Notes under the pieces: model-generated
Databases searched by the model: none
Told to the model about the DNA's origin: nothing
Seen by the model: the letters and a program-made list of their open reading frames with translations, nothing else
NCBI RefSeq assembly: GCF_003751625.1
Contig: NZ_RJUL01000003.1
Span: forward strand, 1 to 64,000
Source of the DNA: Gallaecimonas pentaromativorans
GTDB taxonomy: Bacteria; Pseudomonadota; Gammaproteobacteria; Enterobacterales; Gallaecimonadaceae
Direction: 5' to 3'
DNA: 64,000 bases
Part shown: piece by piece, positions 34,708 through 43,323 of the stretch
Layout: each line of letters starts with the position of its first letter
Numbering within the stretch: the first letter of the stretch is position 1
Program-made: the position numbers and the translations under genes

Positions 34708-36396
34708 ATGAAATGGACATTGCTGACGGCGGTATTTAGCCTGCCCCTCTTTGCCAGCCCCGCCGAGTTTGATTGCCAGCCGGAGCTTGAACGCCTGCAA
34801 AACCTGCCAGCCCTGCCCCAGCAGCCCAAAGCCTGGCTGCAGGCGGTAGATAGCTGGCGGCTGCCGGCCCGCAATAAGCTCTCAGCCGCTTATGTCTATA
34901 ACGATGCGGCAAGCGACCCGCAAAGCCGCCAAAGCGCCCGCCAGTGCATCAATAGCCTGTCCAAAGCCTTTGAAAAACACACCAATAGCCTTCGCAGCCA
35001 AGCCAAAGCGCTGCTTCCCGGCGCCTCGGGGTTAGAAGCGCGCGCCCTTGGCGCCTGGGCCGGCTCCACCAAGGCGCTTAAAAGCCCCGAATACCGAGCG
35101 GTGGTGGATAAGGGCCGCAAGCTCAGCCAGCGTTTTCGGGCCAATATCGACAACTTCGAGGGCCGCTACCCGGTGCCCGAGGGCTGCCAAGGCAAGCTCC
35201 CCGGCAAGTGGCAAAAAAGCGTGCCGCTTCGTGGTGGCGCCGTAAAAGCCGCCCTTAACGATGTGCCGCCCCACTGCCGCGAGGCGCTTTTTGTCGCCTA
35301 TGAAAGCCGCCTGAGTGCTGCCAACGCCCCGGTATTAGCGGCGCTTTTGGAAAACCGCCAGCAGCAGGCCAGCCTCGATGGCTTTAAAGACTATGCCGAC
35401 CGCCGCCTGGCCCGCACCCAGCTTGGCAGCGCCGAGGCGGTGTGGCGCTACCTCGATAAGCTCTCGGCAAAAAATCGCGCCGCCGCCGAGGCCGAACGCG
35501 CCGCGCTTAACAACCCGCCGCTTTGGGCGCTGCAAAGCCCCAAGGTCGAAGACAAGCCAGCCAGCTACCGGCCTCAAACCCTTATCGACAACTACTTTGC
35601 CTGGCTGGGCAAGGCGCTGGATCTGCGCTTTGTGCCCATCGAGGTAGCGCACCCCTGGGCCAAGGGCATCAGCGGTTATGAGCTTCGCCAAGGGCAAAAG
35701 GCCATCGGCAGGCTCTATCTCGACCTTTACCCCCGCGACGGTAAATACGGCCACAACCGCCACCGCGAGCTGCAACGGGGCGTTACCGGCGTGCAGTTAC
35801 CGGCCTCGGTGCTGGTGATGAACCTCCCCGAAGACCGCTGGCACCATAAGGACCTTAAAAGCCTGATGCACGAAAGCGGCCATGCCCTTAACAACCTGCT
35901 GGCGAGCCAGCCTTATGAAATTCTGGCCGGTATCCGCCTGCCCTCCGACTTGGTAGAAGTGCCCTCCAAGGTGCTGGAGCAACTGGCTTGGGACCCGGCG
36001 ATTCACCAGGCCATTACCGGCGTACGCGAGGCGCCCCCCGAAGATGTGCGCCAGCAGGGCATCGCCCTTGACCAACGCATTTTGAATTCGGCCATGGCCC
36101 TTGCCTACCACCAGAGCGGCGCGCCGGACATGGAAGCCATCAACGCCAGGCTTTACCCCAAATACCTGCGCCAGGACTACATCAAGGGCCTCTCGCCCCA
36201 GTACGCCTTTCGCCACCTGGCCAGCTACGGGCCGGCCTATTTCACCTACCTTTATGCCGACGCCAAAGCCAGCGACATCAGCGAGGCCATCGCCGGTGGC
36301 CAGCTGACCTTGCGCCGCTTTGCCGATTGCATGCTAAGCCCCGGCGGCAGCGTACCGGCCCGCGAGCAGCTGGCCTGCGCCACGCCAGTAGATTGA
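34708..36396 (+). CDS. Exported M3-family metallopeptidase
   Basis: 562 residues with a signal peptide (MKWTLLTAVFSLPLFASPAE), so periplasmic or secreted, unlike the usual cytosolic oligopeptidases of this family. Zinc site: LMHESGHALNNLL (HExxH form H-E-S-G-H) and the third ligand Glu in DLVEVPSKVLEQLAWDP. YGPAYFTYLYADAKASDI corresponds to the conserved Tyr-rich block near the C-terminus. It is shorter than typical M3 enzymes (about 680). Cys pairs at both ends (FDCQPEL, RFADCML, QLACAT) fit disulfides in an exported protein. Start follows AAGGA. First of three genes spaced 14 and 3 bp apart. Confidence 0.83.
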   Translation: MKWTLLTAVFSLPLFASPAEFDCQPELERLQNLPALPQQPKAWLQAVDSWRLPARNKLSAAYVYNDAASDPQSRQSARQCINSLSKAFEKHTNSLRSQAKALLPGASGLEARALGAWAGSTKALKSPEYRAVVDKGRKLSQRFRANIDNFEGRYPVPEGCQGKLPGKWQKSVPLRGGAVKAALNDVPPHCREALFVAYESRLSAANAPVLAALLENRQQQASLDGFKDYADRRLARTQLGSAEAVWRYLDKLSAKNRAAAEAERAALNNPPLWALQSPKVEDKPASYRPQTLIDNYFAWLGKALDLRFVPIEVAHPWAKGISGYELRQGQKAIGRLYLDLYPRDGKYGHNRHRELQRGVTGVQLPASVLVMNLPEDRWHHKDLKSLMHESGHALNNLLASQPYEILAGIRLPSDLVEVPSKVLEQLAWDPAIHQAITGVREAPPEDVRQQGIALDQRILNSAMALAYHQSGAPDMEAINARLYPKYLRQDYIKGLSPQYAFRHLASYGPAYFTYLYADAKASDISEAIAGGQLTLRRFADCMLSPGGSVPAREQLACATPVD

Positions 36397-36410
36397 TAAA
36401 AGGAGCAGAC

Positions 36411-37484
36411 ATGACCGCTAAGCACACCGCTCTGGCCCTGTTGCTGGCCCTGGCCCTGCCTGCGCTGGCAGACACCCCCAAGGCCGCTGATGTCAGCCAG
36501 GGCATTCAGCAGCAGCTTGAGCATCACCTCTACCAACTGCCGCCAAGGGTGCAGGGCCACTACGGCATTCGCCTGTGGCGCCTGACAGGCGACAAGCAAT
36601 ACCTCAATAGCGCCCTTTACGACCTTTACGTGGTGTCCGACCGCCTCGAAGCCATCTCCCATGGCCTGAGCCAGCCGGGCTTTATCGAGCACTACAGCCA
36701 GCGCTTGGTCAAAGACCTGCCTAATACCGAGCGCGGCAGGCTACGGGAAGCCGCCATTAAAGGCCGTGCCTCTTACCTTTTTTACGCCGATGAGCTGCTG
36801 CGTTATATGAGCCGCCTGGACGAGCTGGGGTTTGTGCACCCCAACGACACTGCCTTTCGACAACGGCTCAAAAGCTACGATTTCAAGCCGGCGGTGACCG
36901 ACCCGCGCATGATCCGCGCCTACGCCGCGCAGCTTGCCAACCATGTCTGGTGGCTCTATCAGTTGGGGATCGTCGACCTTCGGCAAGACTTTGTGGCCGC
37001 CTTTCGTGCCACCTACCCGGACAGCCAGGACAAACAGCTCTCGGACCAGCAGTTTGACAATAAAATTTACGGCATGACCCATATCGTCTTTGCCGCCTCC
37101 GAGTATTATCAGCACCACCTCGACCCCAAGGCCTACGCCTGGATAACCGACTACATGGACAGCCACAGCCAGCAGATCATCCAAAGGGCCAAGCCGGACG
37201 TGATAGCCGAGGTGGGCATCGTCTATGAACTGCTGGGTAAGAAAGACAGCCCGGTGCTGGCCCAGGCTAAGGTCGCCATCATCAAGGCCGTGGACAGCCG
37301 CCATCAGGTGATCCTCTCGGAAAAAGGCAACCCGGACTTGGCCCTTGGCGAGCATCGCAACGTGCTGGCCTGGATGCTGCTCAACTGGCCGGACAAACTG
37401 CACAAGGGGCCGCTGCTGGGCAAATTCAAGGCCCTGCGTGAAGACCTGCCGATGTCGGTCACCCCCAAGCACAACAAGGAGTAA
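36411..37484 (+). CDS. Exported protein of unknown function, paralogue A (DUF3541-like?)
   Basis: 357 residues with a signal peptide (ALALLLALALPALA-DTP). Mostly helical, with blocks HYGIRLWRLTGDKQYLNSAL, DPRMIRAYAAQLANHVWW, NKIYGMTHIVFAASEYYQHH, DVIAEVGIVYELLG and LGEHRNVLAWMLLNWP. These recur in the next gene. I tentatively recall this as the DUF3541 family but could not check. No catalytic motif is obvious; the conserved His/Glu/Tyr spread over helices recalls alpha/alpha-barrel glycan enzymes. Ribosome site AGGAG precedes the start. Second gene of the M3 peptidase operon. Confidence 0.72.
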   Translation: MTAKHTALALLLALALPALADTPKAADVSQGIQQQLEHHLYQLPPRVQGHYGIRLWRLTGDKQYLNSALYDLYVVSDRLEAISHGLSQPGFIEHYSQRLVKDLPNTERGRLREAAIKGRASYLFYADELLRYMSRLDELGFVHPNDTAFRQRLKSYDFKPAVTDPRMIRAYAAQLANHVWWLYQLGIVDLRQDFVAAFRATYPDSQDKQLSDQQFDNKIYGMTHIVFAASEYYQHHLDPKAYAWITDYMDSHSQQIIQRAKPDVIAEVGIVYELLGKKDSPVLAQAKVAIIKAVDSRHQVILSEKGNPDLALGEHRNVLAWMLLNWPDKLHKGPLLGKFKALREDLPMSVTPKHNKE

Positions 37485-37487
37485 CGG

Positions 37488-38546
37488 ATGAAAGCGGCAC
37501 TTTTTACCCTTCCCCTGCTGCTGGCCCTGGCCCAGCCTGCCCATGCGGCAACGGCGCCGCTGTTGAGTGACAGCGATGCCACCCGCTTGCTGCGCCACAC
37601 CTTTGAGAGCCGCTACATCGAGCTTGGCAGCGGCGCGCGCCAGCACTATTCCCTGCGCCTGTACCGGCTTAGCGGCGACAAACGCTACCTGCCCGATATC
37701 GTCTCTGACGCCTATGAAACCGCCAGCCGCCTGAACCACTACGTAGCAATGCTGGGCGACCCCAAGGCGCGCAAGGCCGAGTCGAGCCGGCTTATCGGTA
37801 ATATCTCCGATGGCCCCCGTGGCCAGCGCCGCAAGGAAGTCTTGGCAGGCTCGGGGGATCTGCGCTTTGCCATGTACCTGACCTACCTGCTGGCCAAACT
37901 GGACGATCTGGGGCTGAAACATGAGCGCCAAGGCGAGCTGATAAGCTACTTAAAAGCGCACCCGGACCTAAAAAAGGTGATGCTGGACCCAGAATTCATC
38001 AAAGCCTACGCCGCCCAGGCAGCCAATTACGTGTACTGGATGGAGCAGCTGGGGGTAGCGGACCTTCGCCAGGATTTTGACCAGGCGATGCGCCACACCT
38101 ACCCCGATGCCAAAGACGGCAAGCTCAGTAAAAAACAGTTTAAAAACAAGGTGTACGGCATGACCCACATCGTGCTGGCCGCCTCCGGCTACTACCAACA
38201 TGACCTCAAAGCAGCCGATTATCGCTGGATAACCGATTACTTCCTGAGCCACGGCCAACAGATCCTCGAGCGCACCTCAGAAGACGTCATGGCCGAGGTG
38301 GCCTTGTGTCTGGAGCTGACCGGCCAAGGCGACCAGCCACTGGTGCGCAGCATCAAAGACCGCCTGAAACAGGCCATTAACATCAAAGCCGGCCTTATTC
38401 CCTCGGTTTCAGGCAAAGTTGCCCTGTCTAGCGGCGAGCACCGCAATGTGCTGGCCATCGCTTTGCTGGCCTGGCCTGCCAAGCGATTTGACGGCCCAAA
38501 CCTGGGCCAGGCGGCCAAACTGCCTTTTGGTTTAGAGGCCAAATAA
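37488..38546 (+). CDS. Exported protein of unknown function, paralogue B (DUF3541-like?)
   Basis: 352 residues, signal peptide ending AQPAHA-ATA. Clearly homologous to the preceding protein (HYSLRLYRLSGDKRYL, FIKAYAAQAANYVYWMEQL, NKVYGMTHIVLAASGYYQHD, DVMAEVALCLELTG, SGEHRNVLAIALLAWP), so the pair arose by tandem duplication. It begins 3 bp after paralogue A with AAGGAG upstream. It ends at a strong terminator. The function is unknown; sharing an operon with an exported peptidase suggests a joint envelope or extracellular role. Confidence 0.72.
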   Translation: MKAALFTLPLLLALAQPAHAATAPLLSDSDATRLLRHTFESRYIELGSGARQHYSLRLYRLSGDKRYLPDIVSDAYETASRLNHYVAMLGDPKARKAESSRLIGNISDGPRGQRRKEVLAGSGDLRFAMYLTYLLAKLDDLGLKHERQGELISYLKAHPDLKKVMLDPEFIKAYAAQAANYVYWMEQLGVADLRQDFDQAMRHTYPDAKDGKLSKKQFKNKVYGMTHIVLAASGYYQHDLKAADYRWITDYFLSHGQQILERTSEDVMAEVALCLELTGQGDQPLVRSIKDRLKQAINIKAGLIPSVSGKVALSSGEHRNVLAIALLAWPAKRFDGPNLGQAAKLPFGLEAK

Positions 38547-38553
38547 AAAAATA

Positions 38554-38580
38554 CCCCGTAGGAAATCCCTACGGGGTTTT
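38554..38580 (+). terminator. Terminator of the M3 peptidase operon
   Basis: CCCCGTAGG, AAATC, CCTACGGGG, then TTTT; it follows the last paralogue by 7 bp. Confidence 0.88.
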
Positions 38581-38676
38581 GGCTTCACAGGATGATTGAT
38601 AAACAAACATGCTTTTGAGGAATGGCGGTCCTTCAAACCACCATTGAGGCGAATATGCCATAGGGAAAAACAAAAA

Positions 38677-38688
38677 GAAAACGTTTTC
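38677..38688. promoter_or_regulatory. GAAAACGTTTTC palindrome upstream of the LysR gene
   Basis: A perfect 12-bp palindrome in the 223-bp AT-rich gap before the LysR-type gene. Shape and centre (AAACGTTT) recall LacI/PurR-family operators; no known regulator can be named. Confidence 0.35.
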
Positions 38689-38769
38689 CTGAAAAAATTA
38701 CCGGCAAAGGGGGTTTTTTCCCCGGCCCCTTTTCGGCAAGCTGCCCCTATACCGATAAGAGACATTGCC

Positions 38770-39669
38770 ATGTACAGGCCTAAGACCACCCTCGAACAAT
38801 GGCGGATGCTGCAAGCCGTGGTGGACCATGGTGGTTACGCCCAGGCTGCCGCGGCCCTTAACAAGAGTCAGTCGTCCCTGAACCACGCCGTGGCCAAGCT
38901 CCAAGACCAGTTGGGCGTGCCGCTTTTGGAAGTCAAAGGCCGCAAAGCCTTCTTGACCCCCACCGGCGAGGTACTGCTACGCCGCTCACGGGCCCTGACC
39001 GACACGGTGGAAACCCTCGAAGGCCTGGCCAAGAACATTGAAAGCGGCTGGGAGCCGGAAATTCGGCTGTCGGTGGAGTCGGTCTATCCTTACGCCCTGC
39101 AAATTGAACTGCTGGAGCGTTTTGGCCCACAAAGCCGTGGCTCGCGCCTGCAAGTCTTTAACTCTGTTATCACCGGCTCCGAAGAGCTTATCCTCGAAGG
39201 TCTGGTGGATGTGGCCATCACCAGCATCATCCCCCGCGGCTTTATCGGCCTGGCGCTGATGAGTATTGACCTGATACCGGTGGTACACCATAGCCACCCT
39301 CTGGCCAGCCGCGAAGGCGCCATCAACGCCGACGAACTGGCTCAAGAGCTGCAACTGGTTATTCGCGACACCGCCCACCGCCCCAAAGAAGTGTCCGGCT
39401 GGCTTAAAGCCGAAAACCGCTGGACCTTCAGCCACTTCTATGACGCCTTGCAGGTACTGGAAGGCGGTATGGGCTTTATGTGGATCCCCCAGCACTGGGT
39501 GGAAGGAAAGTTGGCCGAAGGCAGTTTGAAACTGCTGTCCATCAAGGATGGCGGCCGGCGCACGGCGGTGATGAATCTGGTGGTGCCGGACCCAGACCAA
39601 ATTGGCCCCGGCACCCGGCTGCTGGTGGACACCATCAAGGACCTGCATGGTTTGCCAGTGGACAATTAA
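38770..39669 (+). CDS. LysR-family transcriptional regulator
   Basis: 299 residues. Winged helix-turn-helix at 7-65 (LEQWRMLQAVVDHGGYAQAA, NKSQSSLNHAVAKLQDQLG, LEVKGRKAFLTPTGEVLL) and a type 2 periplasmic-binding-like effector domain from about 95 on (IRLSVESVYPYALQIELLER, LVDVAITSIIPRGFIGLALM). Ligand and targets unknown. The ATG at 38770 gives the normal LysR length; the upstream frame lacks a site. No divergent partner is adjacent, so it may control the preceding M3 operon or the downstream gene, or act elsewhere. Confidence 0.9.
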   Translation: MYRPKTTLEQWRMLQAVVDHGGYAQAAAALNKSQSSLNHAVAKLQDQLGVPLLEVKGRKAFLTPTGEVLLRRSRALTDTVETLEGLAKNIESGWEPEIRLSVESVYPYALQIELLERFGPQSRGSRLQVFNSVITGSEELILEGLVDVAITSIIPRGFIGLALMSIDLIPVVHHSHPLASREGAINADELAQELQLVIRDTAHRPKEVSGWLKAENRWTFSHFYDALQVLEGGMGFMWIPQHWVEGKLAEGSLKLLSIKDGGRRTAVMNLVVPDPDQIGPGTRLLVDTIKDLHGLPVDN

Positions 39670-39770
39670 TAAACGCTTGTGAAACAAACGCTTTTTAACA
39701 GATTTATTACTTGTCTACAGACGGAGGCTAAGACACACTAACGCCCATGCATGGAAGCAAAGATGTCCAA

Positions 39771-40208
39771 ATGAACCGTTCCCATCGCCACAGCCTACAT
39801 CGCGCCAAGCCGCTCAGTGTCGGTACCCTGGCGATTGCCATTGGTATTACGCTGGTGTCGTTGCTGTTGCCGCTGCTGGGCCTGCCCGACTGGTTACCGC
39901 TGCTGGGCGCGGCACTTTCCGCCACCCTGGTGTACTGGGTACTGAACAATCCCGCCGAAGAGTTTCTGATTGTCCAACAAGGCCAGTTGCGTATTCGCCC
40001 TACCCGTAGCCGCCGCTTGGAAACAGTGCCATTGGCGCAGATCCGCGATGTACGCCCCGTTACTGGCCCTGAGACCGCAGAGCTGGAAGTGCAATGCCTG
40101 GACGGCAAGCAGCTTCGCTTCCAAGCCTTTTACGGACAGCCCAACGAAGACGAGCTGAGCCAGTTGGAGCAGTTTTTACGTCGCCACCTTCAGACTTTTT
40201 CTTCCTGA
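39771..40208 (+). CDS. Small membrane protein, two helices plus PH-like domain
   Basis: About 145 residues. A basic start (NRSHRHSLHRAK), two hydrophobic helices (about 16-36 and 42-58) and a soluble C-terminal half (EEFLIVQQGQLRIRPTRSRR, VPLAQIRDVRPVTG, ELEVQCLDGKQLRFQAFY) with the strand pattern of bacterial PH-like domains (similar to YdbS/DUF304 style), by appearance only. The start is uncertain: 39771 or 39747, neither with a good ribosome site. No family recognised. Confidence 0.6.
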   Translation: MNRSHRHSLHRAKPLSVGTLAIAIGITLVSLLLPLLGLPDWLPLLGAALSATLVYWVLNNPAEEFLIVQQGQLRIRPTRSRRLETVPLAQIRDVRPVTGPETAELEVQCLDGKQLRFQAFYGQPNEDELSQLEQFLRRHLQTFSS

Positions 40209-40323
40209 TAAATCGCGGCTTTTCCCTTGTCCCCAAATTACCGGCGGTTGGCCTCTGAGCCGTTGCACCCCTGTAAGCCCTGTGTTGAGATACTGCTAAT
40301 AAAACCAACAGGGAAAATCTCTC

Positions 40324-43323
40324 ATGACGGCAAGGAATAAGGCAGTCCAACTGTCCCTTCTCGCCAGTGCGCTCATGCCTTTTCTGTCTTTCGCAAGCCA
40401 GACCCAGACGGCAGATCCGCACGGCCTGTATCCCAAATCCGGCCAGACCCTGGCCCTGACCCACGCCACCCTGATAACCAGCCCCGGTGAGACGCTCACC
40501 GACGCTACCCTGGTGATTCGCGACGGCCGAGTCCTCAGCGTAGGCGGCAAGGTGCCGAGCGGCGCCATGGTCATCGACACCAAGGGTGCCTGGATCTACC
40601 CCGGTTTCGTGGACCCTTACTCCAATTACGGCCTGCCGGAAAAAGCCTATCCCGAGGGTGACGACAAGCCCCATTACGACTGGCCCCGCCAAGGCGCCCA
40701 GGCCCATAACGCCGCCGTGCACGGCTCTGATGTCTGGCGCGAGCAGGTAAAGGCTGACAGTGAAAAAGCCAAAGCCTACCTCAACGACGGTTTCACCAGT
40801 GTGGAAAGCGCCCGCCTGGACGGCATCTTTCGCGGTTACAGTGTCTCCCTTTCTCTGGCAGACCTACCTAGCAACCAGCTGATTTACAAAGATACTGGCC
40901 GCCAGTTCATGGCCTTTGACAAGGGCAGCTCGCCCCAGGTCTACCCCACCTCGCTGATGGGAGCTATCGCCTTGGTGCGCCAGACCCTTTCCGATGCGGC
41001 CTGGTACAAAGAAGCCCAAACCCACGACGGCGCCCGCAACCAGTTGGAAGCCAACAGCGACTTAACCGCCCTGGCGGCCCTTAAGGACCGCGGCATTCTG
41101 ATGGCCACCCGCCACGAAGATGAGCTTCTGGAAGCGGCCAGCCTCTTTAAGGAATTTGGCCTAAACCCGGTGTATCTGGGCTCCAATTTTGAGTACGACC
41201 GCGCCGACGAGGTAGCCAAGGCCGCCAAAACCGTGGTGCTGCCCCTTAATTTCCCCAAACCGCCGAAACTCACCTCCGAGGCCGATGTAGAGCGGGCGCA
41301 GCTGGCCGACCTTCGCCATTGGGAGCGCGCTCCCAGCAGCGCCGCCGAGCTTAGCAAGCGCGGCCTGGCCGTAGCCTTTAGCCGCCACGGGGTGGACGGC
41401 TCCATCTGGCCAGAGGTGAAAAAAGCCATCAAGGCCGGGCTCAGTGAAGACAAGGCCCTGGCGGCCCTGACCACGGTGCCGGCCAAAATCAGTGGCGTCG
41501 AGCAGCTGGCAGGCCAGCTCAAGCCCGGCATGATGGCCGACTTCGTGATTGCCTCCGGCAACCTCTTTGAAAAGGGCAAGGTGCTCTCCACCTGGACCCA
41601 AGGCCAAGCCCACAGCCAAATCCCCCTGGGCCTTGCTGCCCTTTGGGGCCAATACCAAGTGGGTAGCCAGTACCAGCTCAGCGTCAACGACGACGGCAGT
41701 GTCAGCCTCAAAGACGGCGACGCCGAGGTAAAGGGCCTGTCCAGCAACTACGAAGACGAGCACCTGCAACTGCGCTGGGCCGACGATAGCGGCAGCCATT
41801 ACTGGACGCTGACCGGCACTAGCCAGGCGCCAAGCCTCAGTGCATTTAACGGCGACCGTTGGCAAAGCCTTGGCGCACGCGCCATCGCTCCCGAAGCCAA
41901 GGATGACAAAGCCGCCAACAGCGACGACGCTCTGGTCAGCCGGGTTACCTTCCCCAACCAGGCCTATGGCCTTGCCGCCCATCCCAAGGCAGAAAAACTG
42001 CTTATTAAAAACGCCACGGTGTGGACCTCCGAAGACGCCGGTATTTTGCAAAACACCGACGTACTCATCGAAGACGGCGTGATTGAGAAGGTCGGCAAAG
42101 ACTTGTCAGCCCGTGGCGCCCAGGTGATTGATGCCACCGGCATGCATCTGACCGCCGGCATCATCGACGAGCACAGCCACATCGCCATCAGCGGCGGGGT
42201 GAACGAGGCCAGCGAATCGGTGACCTCGGAAGTGCGTGTCGGTGATGTGGTCAATCCCAATGATGTGAGCATCTACCGGGCTCTGGCTGGCGGCACCACC
42301 ACCGCCCAGCTGCTGCACGGCTCGGCCAACGCCATTGGCGGCCAGGCCCAGATAGTCAAACTGCGCTGGGGCGAAACCGCCAACGACATGAAGTTCAAAG
42401 AAGCCCCCGGCACCATCAAGTTCGCCCTGGGTGAGAACGTCAAGCAGTCCAACTGGGGGGATGATTTCACCATCCGCTACCCGCAAACCCGCATGGGCGT
42501 GAAAAGCCTGATGGAAGACGCCTTCCAAACCGCCCGGGAATACCAAGAACAGCGCACCCGTTACGACTTGCTGTCTCGCCGCCAGAAAAGCGAAGTGCTG
42601 CCGCCGCGCCGCGACTATCGCCTGGACGCCCTGGTGGAGATCATGAACAAGGAGCGCTTCGTGCATGCCCACTCCTACGTGGCTTCCGAGATCTTGGCGC
42701 TGATGGAAGTGGCGGACGACTTTGATTTTCATATCCAGACCTTCACCCACATCCTCGAGGGCTACAAGGTGGCCGACGAGATGAAGGCCCACGGCGCCAC
42801 CGCCTCCACCTTTGCCGACTGGTGGGCTTACAAGTTCGAGGTGTATGACGCCATCGCCCAGAACGCCTGCTTGATGAACAAAAAAGGCCTGGTGACCTCC
42901 ATCAACTCCGACTCCGAAGATCTCATTCGCCGCCTGAACCTGGAAGCGGCCAAGTCCATGGCCTATTGCGGCATGAGCCCGGAAGATGCCTGGAAGATGG
43001 CCACCATCAACCCGGCCAAGCAGCTGAAAGTCGACCAGTACACCGGCTCTATCAAGGAAGGCAAAGCCGCCGATCTGGTGCTGTGGGACGCAGACCCGCT
43101 CAGCGCCCGCGCCCGGGTACAAATCACCTGGGTAGACGGCAAACGCTACTTTGACCGCAAGCAGGATCTGGTGGAACGCCAGGCCATCAAAGCCGAGAAG
43201 GCCGCCCTTATCGACAAAATTCTCGCCTCCGGTGAAAAGCCGGCCGAGAACCGCGAAGGCTACCGCCCGGCGGTGGTGCATTGGCACTGCGAAGACATGG
43301 ACAACCACCTGGAGGAAATGTGA
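40324..43323 (+). CDS. Exported double amidohydrolase (N-half degenerate, C-half metal-binding)
   Basis: 999 residues with a signal peptide ending SFA-SQT. Two amidohydrolase-superfamily halves. The first (about 40-440) has LALTHATLITSPGETLTDAT and WIYPGFVDPYSNYGLP, where the expected metal pair H-x-H is replaced by Y-S-N, so it is probably inactive. The second (about 555-999) has LLIKNATVWTSEDAGILQNT, AGIIDEHSHIAISGG with the H-x-H pair, VHAHSYVASEIL, FTHILEGY and INSDSEDLIRR, a complete-looking metal site. Likely a periplasmic hydrolase of cyclic amides or peptides (imidazolonepropionase/dipeptidase-like). Its stop overlaps the next gene by one base. Confidence 0.85.
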   Translation: MTARNKAVQLSLLASALMPFLSFASQTQTADPHGLYPKSGQTLALTHATLITSPGETLTDATLVIRDGRVLSVGGKVPSGAMVIDTKGAWIYPGFVDPYSNYGLPEKAYPEGDDKPHYDWPRQGAQAHNAAVHGSDVWREQVKADSEKAKAYLNDGFTSVESARLDGIFRGYSVSLSLADLPSNQLIYKDTGRQFMAFDKGSSPQVYPTSLMGAIALVRQTLSDAAWYKEAQTHDGARNQLEANSDLTALAALKDRGILMATRHEDELLEAASLFKEFGLNPVYLGSNFEYDRADEVAKAAKTVVLPLNFPKPPKLTSEADVERAQLADLRHWERAPSSAAELSKRGLAVAFSRHGVDGSIWPEVKKAIKAGLSEDKALAALTTVPAKISGVEQLAGQLKPGMMADFVIASGNLFEKGKVLSTWTQGQAHSQIPLGLAALWGQYQVGSQYQLSVNDDGSVSLKDGDAEVKGLSSNYEDEHLQLRWADDSGSHYWTLTGTSQAPSLSAFNGDRWQSLGARAIAPEAKDDKAANSDDALVSRVTFPNQAYGLAAHPKAEKLLIKNATVWTSEDAGILQNTDVLIEDGVIEKVGKDLSARGAQVIDATGMHLTAGIIDEHSHIAISGGVNEASESVTSEVRVGDVVNPNDVSIYRALAGGTTTAQLLHGSANAIGGQAQIVKLRWGETANDMKFKEAPGTIKFALGENVKQSNWGDDFTIRYPQTRMGVKSLMEDAFQTAREYQEQRTRYDLLSRRQKSEVLPPRRDYRLDALVEIMNKERFVHAHSYVASEILALMEVADDFDFHIQTFTHILEGYKVADEMKAHGATASTFADWWAYKFEVYDAIAQNACLMNKKGLVTSINSDSEDLIRRLNLEAAKSMAYCGMSPEDAWKMATINPAKQLKVDQYTGSIKEGKAADLVLWDADPLSARARVQITWVDGKRYFDRKQDLVERQAIKAEKAALIDKILASGEKPAENREGYRPAVVHWHCEDMDNHLEEM

